Shown here in pieces: positions 1 through 8,956 of a stretch of DNA of 64,000 nucleotides (positions are counted from its first letter, which is position 1; each line of letters starts with the position of its first letter). The translations under genes and the position numbers were made by a program. This DNA comes from Grammothele lineata (Eukaryota; Basidiomycota; Agaricomycetes; Polyporales; Polyporaceae). The stretch spans positions 62,001-126,000 of the forward strand of contig NDFF03000129.1 of assembly GCA_002150815.3 (NCBI GenBank), in the 5' to 3' direction. The notes below the pieces were generated by a model that was not told the DNA's origin, made no database searches, and saw only the letters and a list, made by a program, of their open reading frames with translations.

Positions 1-74
1 GGCAGCGCCGACTTCAGCACCTCGCTCTTCAGCTCTTCTCTACACTTTCTCAGCCTCCTCGTTGCACTGTCGTC

Positions 75-1533
75 ATGATCTCCGCAACTGTCTTGGTGAC
101 CGCGGCGGCGGCGTCGCTGCCTCTGGCTTCCGCTCACATTGGTATGTTAATTCGACTACATGTCGGCATTCTGTGCTGAATTGCGTTTTACAGCGTTCTG
201 GCACCCTAGCATGTACGGCTTCAACGTCACCCAGCAGACGTTCCCTTACGACAACCGCCCCGTCGCGCCCCTGCAAGACATGACGTTCGACCAGTGGTGG
301 ATGCACGGCCACCTCGACTACCCCCCGCACCCCGAGGACATCTTCGACCTCCCTGCCGGCCAGGCGGCGACGACGCAGCTCGCGTGCAACAAGGGCCTCA
401 CGACCTTCTTCGCCTCGTCCGAGGGCCAGACCGACATCGAGGATGGCAACAACCCGTGCACGTCCGACGACGGCAGCTTCCCGTCCGGGGCGATGCACAC
501 GACTGGCTTCGACGACCTCAAGGGCTGCGCGCTCGCGATCGCGTACAAGAGCGACGCGCACTCTGTTCAGCCTGAGGACTTTACGGTCTTCAGCGTGAAC
601 CAGACTTGTGTGTGGTCGCGGTTTACGGACTTCCAGGTGCCCGAGCGCATGCCGCCGTGTCCGGACGGGAAGTGCACGTGCGCCTTCTTCTGGATCCACT
701 CTGTGAGTTCGCTGGTCTCCTTAGCACGATACCTGGATTCACTGACTCTGGCCTTATCTGCAGCCCGACTCTGGCAGCGAGCAGAGTATGTTTCCGGGTC
801 ATCCCCGAGCTTAGATATCTCTAATATTTGGCCTTCCGTGGTGCAGACTACATGAACGCGTTCCAGTGCAACATCTCCGGCTCCAAATCCAACGTTCCAC
901 TCGCACAGGCGCAGGTCCCCCGCCGTTGCGGTGCTGATCCGGATAACGGCAAGCCTGATGCCGCTCCCGGCAACTGCACCTATGGCGCGAAGCAGCCTTT
1001 CTACTGGTTCCAGAAGGAGCGCAACAACGTACGTCCTCTGCTCTCATTTCCATATCCGTTCGGACTCCGAACATTGACTGCGGCCGCCACTACAGATGTT
1101 CGAGGGCGCGTTCGCACCACCCTTCTACACCGACCTCTACAACTTCAAGGACGGCGCCCAGAACGACATCTTCACAGACTCGTACCCGAACGGCATCCCC
1201 GACCCGAGCCCCTCGCAGACGGAGATTCCTACCCCCGTACTCTCGCCCAACGCCAACGGTCCTGCGACCCCGGCACCCCAGTCGAAAGTTGCGAACTCCA
1301 CGGCGGCTTCTTCGTCTGCGCCCGCGTCCTCCTCTGCCGCTCCTCCGTCGCGCCGCGAGGCGCTCCTTCAGAAGATGAGGAAGGTGAAGCAGAGCAGGTA
1401 CGTCCCGGGCTATGTTCTATCTCCGTTGGAGGCGGGGGCTGACGACGGGCTTTGTGTACACAGGAGCGACGTCGACGTCGGCGCGCACCTTATGCGCGCG
1501 CGCAAGGCTGTTGGTTGGGCGCGCGAATACTAA
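75..1533 (+). CDS. AA14 family lytic polysaccharide monooxygenase (secreted)
   Basis: Copper-dependent secreted oxidase. Characterised AA14 enzymes act on xylan bound to cellulose in wood fibres. Six exons (75-141, 194-702, 764-785, 847-1028, 1096-1397, 1464-1533) sum to 1152 nt, or 383 aa. The signal peptide ends ...LPLASA, so the mature protein begins with His ([12 protein letters not shown]), the N-terminal His of the copper histidine brace. Family-typical stretches follow: [26 protein letters not shown] (likely second copper His), [24 protein letters not shown] and [11 protein letters not shown]. After the catalytic core comes a Pro/Ser/Ala-rich linker and a basic tail (KMRKVKQSR...[12 protein letters not shown]). 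No carbohydrate-binding module is seen. The start was chosen because it gives a clean signal peptide leading to His1. Family assignment rests on remembered AA14 motifs; no search was run. Confidence 0.93.
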
Positions 1534-1991
1534 GATGTCCGCTCTGTCCGCTGAAACGGTTCCGATCGTGCTGCTGAGATAGGTGGGCGCACGGAGAAGG
1601 AAGAGAGCCTCGTGCTACCTCGACCCAGCCCATCATGCTAGGGGCGCATCGCCACATCGATCATTACGAATTGTTCCGCCACGCCCTCTTGCACCCGGAC
1701 ACTTGTCCGCCGGGAGGGCGACGACCTTCTTGGGCCCTTCACTCTTCGGGCTTTTGGATCTAATTTATTGTTCGTTCTTTGCAACCCGGAATGTACCCTT
1801 AGCCATAGTTACACAACATTCAACTCCCATAAACATACTGGAGAAACTTCATTCGGCATCGCGCGCCTATGTTTGAATCTGTGGTATACCGACGGGCTGT
1901 TTGAGCGCTCTAAGAATCAACAAATAATTACACGTGCAATCGGACAGCAGGTTCAAGTACACATCTATATACTGTCCATACAAGGAGAAAG
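1534..1991. other. Downstream/intergenic stretch after the AA14 gene
   Basis: This holds the likely 3' untranslated region of the LPMO gene and AT-richer spacer. No coding exon, RNA gene or mobile element is recognisable on either strand. Confidence 0.5.
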
Positions 1992-2254
1992 TTCAGGCGC
2001 ACGTTGGTTTCCCAGCCGGGCAAACATCGCTGCCTCCCCGGTGGTACTTATCCCGAGGACCACGGAAAGGTCTGCGCCAGGACGAGTCGCTAAAGAAACC
2101 AAGCGCGCGAACTGCTTGAGTTTCCCCAGGCTCACCCTCCCTCGAGAAAATATTCAGGTGCAAGTTGGTTTCTCACGCCAGGGGGTCCGCGAAAACACCG
2201 CACTGGGGGTACTCATCCCGAGGACCACGTAGAGGTCTGCACCAGGACGGGCCG
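1992..2254. repeat. Imperfect tandem repeat, unit about 161 bp (two copies)
   Basis: The segment starting at 1992 (ttcaggcgcacgttggttt) recurs at 2153 (ttcaggtgcaagttggttt). Both copies continue with a similar block containing atcccgaggaccac and ggtctg-caccaggacg. The copies are diverged by scattered substitutions. A weaker partial echo of the spacer (a CT-rich ccctccctcg motif) follows near 2308. No transposase or terminal inverted repeat is visible. Confidence 0.6.
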
Positions 2255-2528
2255 CCGTCAGCCACCGGCCAGGGCTCACGCCGCAGACACCGGGACTCCA
2301 TAGGCCCGCCCTCCCTCGGGTGCGCGTTTGGGGATCGTCGCCCGGTTGGGGCTCTACTCTTCGGCGCTGCCGTCCGACCGTCTTGACACCGGCCCCTGCC
2401 GACATACCCCAGATCTTTGGCGAGGGATATGCCACGCTCTTGACGGGTCCTTCAAGTGGGTCGGCGTCGTCCGAGTCGTAGTCGTCCTTCTCAATGTCCG
2501 AGTCCATGAGCACGGGATGCGAGGGCAA
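2154..2528 (-). CDS. Doubtful small hypothetical protein
   Basis: A 124-codon reverse-strand ORF starts with a strongly acidic segment (DSDIEKDDYDSDDADP) and runs into the 161-bp tandem repeat, which supplies its last ~30 codons (WREKPTCT). A TATAAG motif lies about 85 bp upstream at 2611-2616. An alternative start is the internal ATG at 2507. The acidic N-terminus looks coding-like, but the rest is Gly/Arg-rich and could be chance. I recognise no domain. The true model may have introns and extend towards 1990. Confidence 0.25.
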   Translation of the reverse strand: MPSHPVLMDSDIEKDDYDSDDADPLEGPVKSVAYPSPKIWGMSAGAGVKTVGRQRRRVEPQPGDDPQTRTRGRAGLWSPGVCGVSPGRWLTAARPGADLYVVLGMSTPSAVFSRTPWREKPTCT

Positions 2529-2966
2529 GAGAAGGGAAGAGGCTCACCGTCGGGATTGTGTCAGGAGGTGGTGGTCGAGAGTAAGGAAGAGAGGACGGGC
2601 CAGAGGGCTTCTTATAGCCTAGGCTTGTAGTGGCGAACATGGCTGACAGCAGCGGTCAGCCTCTCTTCACGGCACGACAGCGGCAGACAACTGTTGCTCG
2701 GCTCCGAGGTCGCGCGTCGACGGTCGATCTGACGGCGGTCGGGCCTCGACCTCGTCACTCGTCAGTTACTAGCGCGTATATTCTTTGGCAATGACGCAGT
2801 CATCGCAACTGAAGCAATAGCGGCTGAGGCTTGCCCGCGATAGTAGTAACCAAATTCATTTGGACAGTACCAGTTAGGACGAAACACCCGAGCCGGGAAA
2901 CGTCTGGTTGTACATGGACACAAACTCACTGCCCTACTTTCAGCCACGGCTGATCCAAAGGCCTTT

Positions 2967-4526
2967 TTACTCTTCCGCGACGATAATGACGCATTTTCCA
3001 AAGTTGACACCAGTCTGGACGTCAAGGATCGCTTTGCCAGCCTGTTCGAGCCCGAAGAGGCGATACTCTTTGTATTGGATTTCACCCTGGGCAACGCGTG
3101 CCGGGAATGTCGCATAGAACTCCTTCTCGTACTTGTCAATCAAAATGCTGTAAACGAAACCGTGGATGTGCAGGGCTTTGGCGATGATTTGCATAAGATT
3201 GTCGATAGGGTAAGGTTCGCTGTTGTAGCCTGAGATCATGCCACATTCCTAGTTGGATATTTTTCAGTTATCTGACATATCGCCTATGGACAATAAGTGG
3301 TAAAGGAGACGTACAATGAGCCGTGCGCCTTTCGCTGCTGTATCTAGCACAGCTTCAAGGGTCGCGCCGCCAACGTTATCCCAGTAGCTGTACCGTACGT
3401 ATCAGCGCTTCAGCATGAGGGACGGAACCGGTGGGATGGGACGGACATGTTAATTGGGCCTTCTTTTTCGAGGATCCGCTTCGTGTCAGCAGTCTTGTAG
3501 TTGAAGGATACATCGGCTCCGACGGAAGACGCGAAGGCCACCTTTTCATCCGACCCAGATGATGCAATCACTTTGAGGCCCTCTGCCTTAGCTAACTGAA
3601 CGACGGTTCTATATGTGGGCTGGTCATAGGGTATTCAAGACGGGATGTGTGCTGAACGCTTACGCTCCAACAGGACCGGCCGCTGTACTGACGAAGACGA
3701 CGTCACCCTGTGTTGCAACAGACCGGTCAACCTCCGGATCAATTGCGTTACAAATGAGGGGGTCATCACGCACCTTTTGAGGACTGGCGTATTCCTTCCA
3801 CGCATAGTAGGCCGTTTGCCCTGTCGGATTACGTGAGATAGATAGATCCAGAGAGGCTGGGTTACGATCCTGTTCATACCTGGCATGCCGCAAACACCCA
3901 CATACAGGGACCACGGAAGCTTCTCCTGATTTTCGAGTGCTCTGAATCGCTGAGCATCTGGTAGAATGGCGTATTGACGGAAAGCTGGAGGGTGGTCATG
4001 TGGGTTGTAGTAGCCTATACGTCAGGTCACATACGCAAGATGCCATAGAGATGGGAACCCTCCTTGATCTCAGGGTTAGCCGAGCGAAGGACAACGCCAA
4101 CGCCAAAATTCTCTAAACTATGTCGTAATTGGATCAATAATTTATGCCTCTTGAGTGTAGATGTTGCTCACGGTTGACCGATAATGAAAGGATTCTGTCA
4201 TGGCAGAAGCGATGTGAGCATTGAATGAAGGTAGGTGTTTGGTGGACATAGTATGACTGACGTTGTAGCTCTTCTTCGAGGCATCGCGCATGCGTCCACG
4301 CATATATGGATCGATTGAAAGCACTAATACCTTGACAAGAAAGCCGCCATTCAATGAAACATTCTCCAGGTCGATTGTCTCCGATGCATCGAAGACGGTT
4401 GTCTTGCCGGGCTCCGGAAGAGCTAAGTGCATATCATACATAAGGCGCTAGCTTGTCCTTGTCTAGGGTTCGATTACCTGTGGGGACCTGGTTGAAGACG
4501 ACTTTGGCGTTGGTTACCGGGGCCAT
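2967..4526 (-). CDS. MDR-family NADP-dependent alkenal/enone reductase (PTGR1/CurA-like), copy 1
   Basis: Zinc-independent medium-chain reductase of the leukotriene B4 12-hydroxydehydrogenase / prostaglandin reductase / curcumin reductase group. These cytosolic enzymes reduce alpha,beta-unsaturated aldehydes and ketones with NADPH. The start MAPVTNAKVVFNQVP is followed by LPEPGKTTVFDASETIDL, SIDPYMRGRMRD, FGVGVVLRS, the VCGMPGQTAYYAWKEYAS segment, the nucleotide-binding VSTAAGPVGA, then FNYKTADTKRILEKEGP, YWDNVGGATLEAVLD and the C-terminus MISGYNSEPYPI...GKCVIIVAEE. The gene is split by many short introns. I spliced the exons from comparison with copy 2 and found no frame break. The closest neighbour is its tandem paralog at 5198-6707 in the same orientation. 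A TATATAA box at 4662-4668 precedes it. The natural substrate cannot be told from sequence. Confidence 0.88.
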
Positions 4527-4661
4527 GTTTCGAGGGGGGCTCGCAATCACTAAGTGCTAAGCGTCAGTAGTGTACTGTCGTCAAAAGTTTGGAAGAACTG
4601 TGACATCACCTGATTTTCAGGAAGTGGACGTGGGGCTCTCTACGCCCAGCTTACTGTGTCC

Positions 4662-4668
4662 TTATATA
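4662..4668 (-). promoter_or_regulatory. TATA box of MDR reductase copy 1
   Basis: TATATAA on the reverse strand, about 136 bp upstream of the ATG at 4526. The paralog at 5198-6707 has the identical heptamer upstream of its start. Confidence 0.5.
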
Positions 4669-4743
4669 CTTCCCAGGGGAAGAAGTTTATTGCAACTTCT
4701 TCACCTTATCATAGAGGGGTCATGAGAACGGGAACACCGATGA

Positions 4744-5007
4744 CTAAGATAGGTCGCGCCCGCATACGCCTACTGCCCCATACATGATGCCATACAGAAG
4801 CGCACATTCACATTCCTTCGATTTGATATCCTTCAGATTGTAAGCAGTTTTCATTAGAAGATGTGTAAGTAGCGAAACTTACTTTTGTGTTCGAAGTAGA
4901 TCCGCCAGCTGTGAACACGGCCAAGCAACCACCACCGGCAAAGGCCCATTGACTGCACATTGAATTTAGCTGATCGATGCCCGCACTAGCCGCAATCTGC
5001 GCTCTCG
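4744..5007 (-). pseudogene. Relic of a small Cys-containing protein gene
   Basis: Reverse-strand exons can be joined across a well-formed intron (GTAAGT donor, CTAAT branch-like motif, AG acceptor; about 4830-4883). The peptide reads ...GIDQLNSMCSQWAFAGG, GGSTSNTK | DIKSKECECALLYG, GVCGRDLS, stop at 4744. It is rich in Gly/Ala with spaced Cys, resembling the C-terminal part of a small secreted protein. Upstream (5010-5125) I could find no signal peptide or ATG that continues the frame, so it is probably a fragment. It sits exactly between the two MDR reductase genes. Function unknown. Confidence 0.3.
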
Positions 5008-5197
5008 CTGGCTGACGCAATTATAGAGTACATTTTAGCTTCGTGGGTAAACAAACCGCGCTTCAAGTTCGTAAGCTACTTCATCCTCATCCTACTATAG
5101 AGCACAGGTTAGTCACGTCCCGCTGTTGAGTACAGAAGCTGACAAGCTCACCACTTTAAGCACCCTCAGGCTATCGCTCGCTTCCGCTGCTTCTCGA

Positions 5198-6707
5198 TCA
5201 CTCCTCCGCCACGACAATAACACACTTGCCAAAGTTGCGCCCGGTCAGGACATCGAGGATGCCCTGGCCCGCGCCCTCGAGTCCGGATACGCGGTACTCG
5301 TTGTACTTGATCTCGCCGGATGCGACACGCGCGGGGATGGTCTCGTAGAACTCCGCCAGGTACTTCGGGTGCAGGTCGTTGACGAGCAGGCCGTGGATGT
5401 GCAGGCGCTTGGTGATGATGCTCATGACGTTCTTGATGGGATACGGGTTGCCGTTGTAGCCTGAGATCATGCCGCATTCCTTTGTGCAGGCACTTCTAAA
5501 TGATGTGATACGCAGGCCGAAAGGGAAGACTTACGATAAGTCGGGCTCCGTTCTCCGCCGTTTCGAGCACGGCCTCGAGGGTCTCGCCACCAACGTTATC
5601 CCAGTAGCTGCGTGGATGTGTCAGTGTCCGTGCAAATGAGCCAAATATAATAAGCGTACATGCTGACGGGACCTTCTTTCTCGAGGATCTCTTTCGTGTT
5701 CGCGGTTTTGTAGTTGAACGACACATCGGCGCCCAGCGACTTCGCAAAAGCAACCTTCTCGTCAGACCCAGAGGACGCAATCACTTTGAGTCCGTCGGCC
5801 TTGGCAAGCTGGACTACGGTGCTAGAAAACGACGTTTTGAGCTTCAACCCACGCTATTCTAGAATTCGATGGAACGTACGCGCCCACAGGTCCGGCCGCT
5901 GTGCTAACGAACACGACATCGCCCTTTACCAACATTGTCAGCGGTTCGTTACGAGCCGCACATGAAGCAACACGGACCTTTTTAGGGCTGGCGAACTCCT
6001 TCCATCCGTGGTACGCGGTCTGCCCGGGCATGCCGCATACGCCGATGTAAGTGGACCAAGGGAGGTTTTCCTTCTTCTCAAGCACGCGGTACGCCTTCGC
6101 GTTCTGCAGGACCGCGTATTGCTGGAAGGCTGTGTGATGAGAATTCACGATCGGCGCGTTAGGTCGAATGAATAGAGCACGCCATCTCGCGTGGGAAGGA
6201 CGACGCACGATAGAAGCCGTAGAGGTGGTCGCCCGCCTTCACGGCAGGGTCCTCGGAGCGCAGGACAACGCCGACGCCGAAGTTCTGCAGACTAAGCACG
6301 AGGATTTAGCACTCTAGACCGGTGTAGTAATAAAGTCGGGCTGCTTACGGCTCCCCGATTGCGAAGGGTGCCTACACCGGAGTCACCGCGACGTGAGGTG
6401 CTGTCATAGAGGTTCTAGTAGTGCATGCGGCGTACCGAGTAGCTTTTCTTGGAAGGCTCACGCATGCGCCCGCGCATGTACGGGTCGATAGATAGCGCTA
6501 GGACCTTGGTTAGGAAGCCTCCGTTGAGAGGGGCGGTCTCGAGATCGATCGTCTGCGACTCGTCGTACACAGTCGTCTTCCCGGGTTCGGGGAGGCCTGT
6601 GAGGAGACATTGTGACGTCAGCCTCGCCAACCTATGACTGAATATGAGCAACACTAACCGGTAGGGATGGCGTTGAAGAGAACGCGACCATTTGTGACTG
6701 GGGCCAT
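5198..6707 (-). CDS. MDR-family NADP-dependent alkenal/enone reductase (PTGR1/CurA-like), copy 2
   Basis: Tandem paralog of the gene at 2967-4526, with the same exon layout. It starts MAPVTNGRVLFNAIPT and carries LPEPGKTTVYDESQTIDL, SIDPYMRGRMREPSKKSYS, APFAIGEP, LQNFGVGVVLRSEDPAVK, FQQYAVLQ, TYIGVCGMPGQTAYHGW and the Rossmann motif VSTAAGPVGA. Downstream come TVVQLAKADGLKVIASSGS, FNYKTANTKEILEKEGPVS, NVGGETLEAVLETAENG and the last exon MISGYNGNPYPIKN...GKCVIVVAEE. The segment MRGR plus AAGPVG is typical of the COG2130-type reductases. The expected role is detoxification of reactive enones or aldehydes, or secondary-product reduction. Codon use is more GC-rich than in copy 1, so copy 2 is probably the more strongly expressed member (inference). 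Confidence 0.9.
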
Positions 6708-7341
6708 GTTGTCAGGAGGGTTCGACTATGTGAGGGAGATGCGGAAGCTTGGTGCCGTGGAGGCCAGTGGTCCCAGTTATATACTCAGAGGCAGGAGAAA
6801 ATGCGTCCGAGGTGGCCGTTGGAAGCCGATCGAAAAGTTCTCCTGAGGGACCAGGGATGTTGTTCTTCCAATGGCCGACATCGGTGAAGGCTCGAAGATT
6901 TGTCAGATATTGAAGGAACCGGGTACGTCGGTTCCCGAGGCCGGGTGTGTCGATCATGGGAGAGGAGCTGAGGACTCCCTGTAACAGGTCCAGAAATACC
7001 GCTTAAATCCGGCATAGAAACTCGTAGAAACCGTATGGGTTGGGGATGGATAACGAGGTAACTTTGCGCGTGGTCCACCGGGGTCCACCCGTCAGGAGGT
7101 CAAGGCGTGGGACTGAATTACCCTGATCGTGACGAACATCAAAATCGGCTTTCCATATGATCGCCGATCTATTGGCTATTAGATGTCCTCATAGAACATG
7201 GTACGCAGTCATACAACCCTTCGCAATTGCAAGAAAAAGGAGCCCTCACTATGATGACGAACCCCTCGAACAATTATCGCTGCGATAGCTGCTGACGTGG
7301 ACTCTGAATTCCTATATTACAACAAGAACACACGACTCGGA
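6708..7341. other. Spacer between MDR copy 2 and the DUF1295 gene
   Basis: The only recognisable element is a TATATAA box (reverse strand, 6777-6783), about 70 bp upstream of the copy 2 ATG. The remainder would be promoter of copy 2 and 3' untranslated region of the next reverse-strand gene. No coding signal supported. Confidence 0.5.
6777..6783 (-). promoter_or_regulatory. TATA box of MDR reductase copy 2
   Basis: TATATAA on the reverse strand, about 70 bp upstream of the ATG at 6707. It is the same heptamer as in the promoter of copy 1. Confidence 0.5.
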
Positions 7342-8678
7342 TCACTGCTTCTTCTTCTGCTCAGCCACATTCTGCCCGTACACAATATTGTCCACCTCAG
7401 CCTTCTTGCCCTGCAGTGAGAGCAAGAAACCCCACACGGGGGTGAGGAATGGCACAAACATCGACACGCGCTGCTGGTACGCGCGGTACGCTTCGGGGTA
7501 TTTAGACGCAGTGATGCTCTCCGTGAATCGCGTCGACGAGAAGAAGAGGCCGCACACTGTAAGCGTCGGCAGGAGAGGCCACAACGGAGTGACATTGCTG
7601 GGGGATAGTGCAGGGAGCTTGGGGCTCTCCGGGGCGAGTAGCGGGAACAGGTTGATGATGACCTGTGTACGGTAGTGAGCTACGGAAGCAAAAGGGCGTG
7701 AGAAGGAAGCGCACCCAGAAGGACTGTTCGCAGAAGAAGTTCGGGTGCCGAGACCATGCCCACAGCCCGCGCGTCAGGAAGCCACGCTGGACGTCAGCTT
7801 GAGTCCATCGAATACGTGCGCCCGGCCACGATTCGAGGACACCGGTGTGTTTGAACGTCTGGTAAGAGTATTGCTGGTTATCCGCCACGAATTCGGTAGC
7901 GACATCAACCAAGGCAAGGGCAGCAAGGATGTAGTCGGATGTGCCGAGTGCCTGGGGCTGTTGGAGAGCAGCCATCTGAACCGGCATTGCAAACAGGAAC
8001 AACATGACGTTTTGCATGAATGCTGAAGTAGGGGTTAGCCCAGAGTAAAGGTTCTCGACGAATACAGGCTACGCACCGATGAAGACTAGATTGAACAGCT
8101 GGAACACGACGGGGTGCATTTGCTTGCGGAGGATTTCCCATCGGTAGTCTTCGTCTTTGCTGGGGACTTATTGGAGTAGTAATCGGGCTATATGCGACTG
8201 GCCACTTACAGGTTGAACAAGCCACGCCTCCACGTGTTGAAAGTGAGGCTGATGAGAAATAAGTACAAGACGTGAGGAATATACGCGTCAGAGCGGCGCA
8301 CCGGCACATCCAAGTAAACTGCCGCCGGACATGCCAAGGTCAGACGACGAGGCGTGTAATTTCAGAGTAAGAACTTACTATGAGACCGAACATCAGCAGC
8401 GCCCGCGGACTGAACCTCTCGACGACTTCAGGGTGCACGACATTGGGGACGTATGGGAATAGGGGAAGGGGAGACTTGGCAGGCCAGAGGGGGAGAAAGG
8501 CGTAGTAGGTGGCATAGATAGTAGGCAAGAAGGTCCAAACTCTGTCAACCTGGGAGACATTGCCTGTGACCAGACCGAGGACAAACGCTGCGACCGAGTT
8601 CCAGAAGCAGAACTTGACTGGCCACTGGAATGTCGGTGGGATGCCCTTGTAGTAGAAAGAAAGAGGTAGGGGAGACAT
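7342..8678 (-). CDS. DUF1295 / steroid 5-alpha-reductase-like multipass membrane protein
   Basis: Probable ER membrane oxidoreductase of the DUF1295 family, distantly related to steroid 5-alpha reductase C-terminal domains. Four main exons read MSPLPLSFYYKGIPPTF... (hydrophobic segments FCFWNSVAAFVLGLV, TFLPTIYATYYAFLPLW), then DVPVRRSDAYIPHVLY...NTWRRGLFNL, then MQNVMLFLFAMPVQM, DYILAALALVDVATEF. The family hallmark is GLWAWSRHPNFFCEQSFW, followed by INLFPLLAPES, TLTVCGLFFSSTRFTE and YPEAYRAYQQRVSMFVPF. The protein ends EQKKKQ, which fits a KKXX dilysine ER-retrieval signal. Substrate unknown. The start at 8678 is the first Met before a membrane segment. It is divergent with the deaminase-like gene at 8957. 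Confidence 0.85.
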
Positions 8679-8956
8679 GGTGGGGCGAAGGTGCTGGCAG
8701 CCCTGGGCGACAGAGGAGATGAGTTTATGAGCTGGAGAACGTCGTGCGAGTGCTGACAGGCAATGACGATGGGAGTGGTTTGCCTGCGGTCTGGAGGCGT
8801 GGGATAGGCGGGGGTCCCGGACGAGGAGCGGCTCGGCGGAGCGAGCGTATACAATGGTTGTGTGGGACTCTGCGCTCAAGTTGAACCCCTTGGACCCGGA
8901 CCCCTCTGGTGATATTAGACTACATCGTCTTCTACTCTTCTCCTTTCCCTTTCACT

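Noticed and set aside
73..699. 208-codon reverse ORF over the LPMO exon
   Set aside because: Arg/Val/Glu-rich antisense shadow of the strongly biased AA14 coding sequence.
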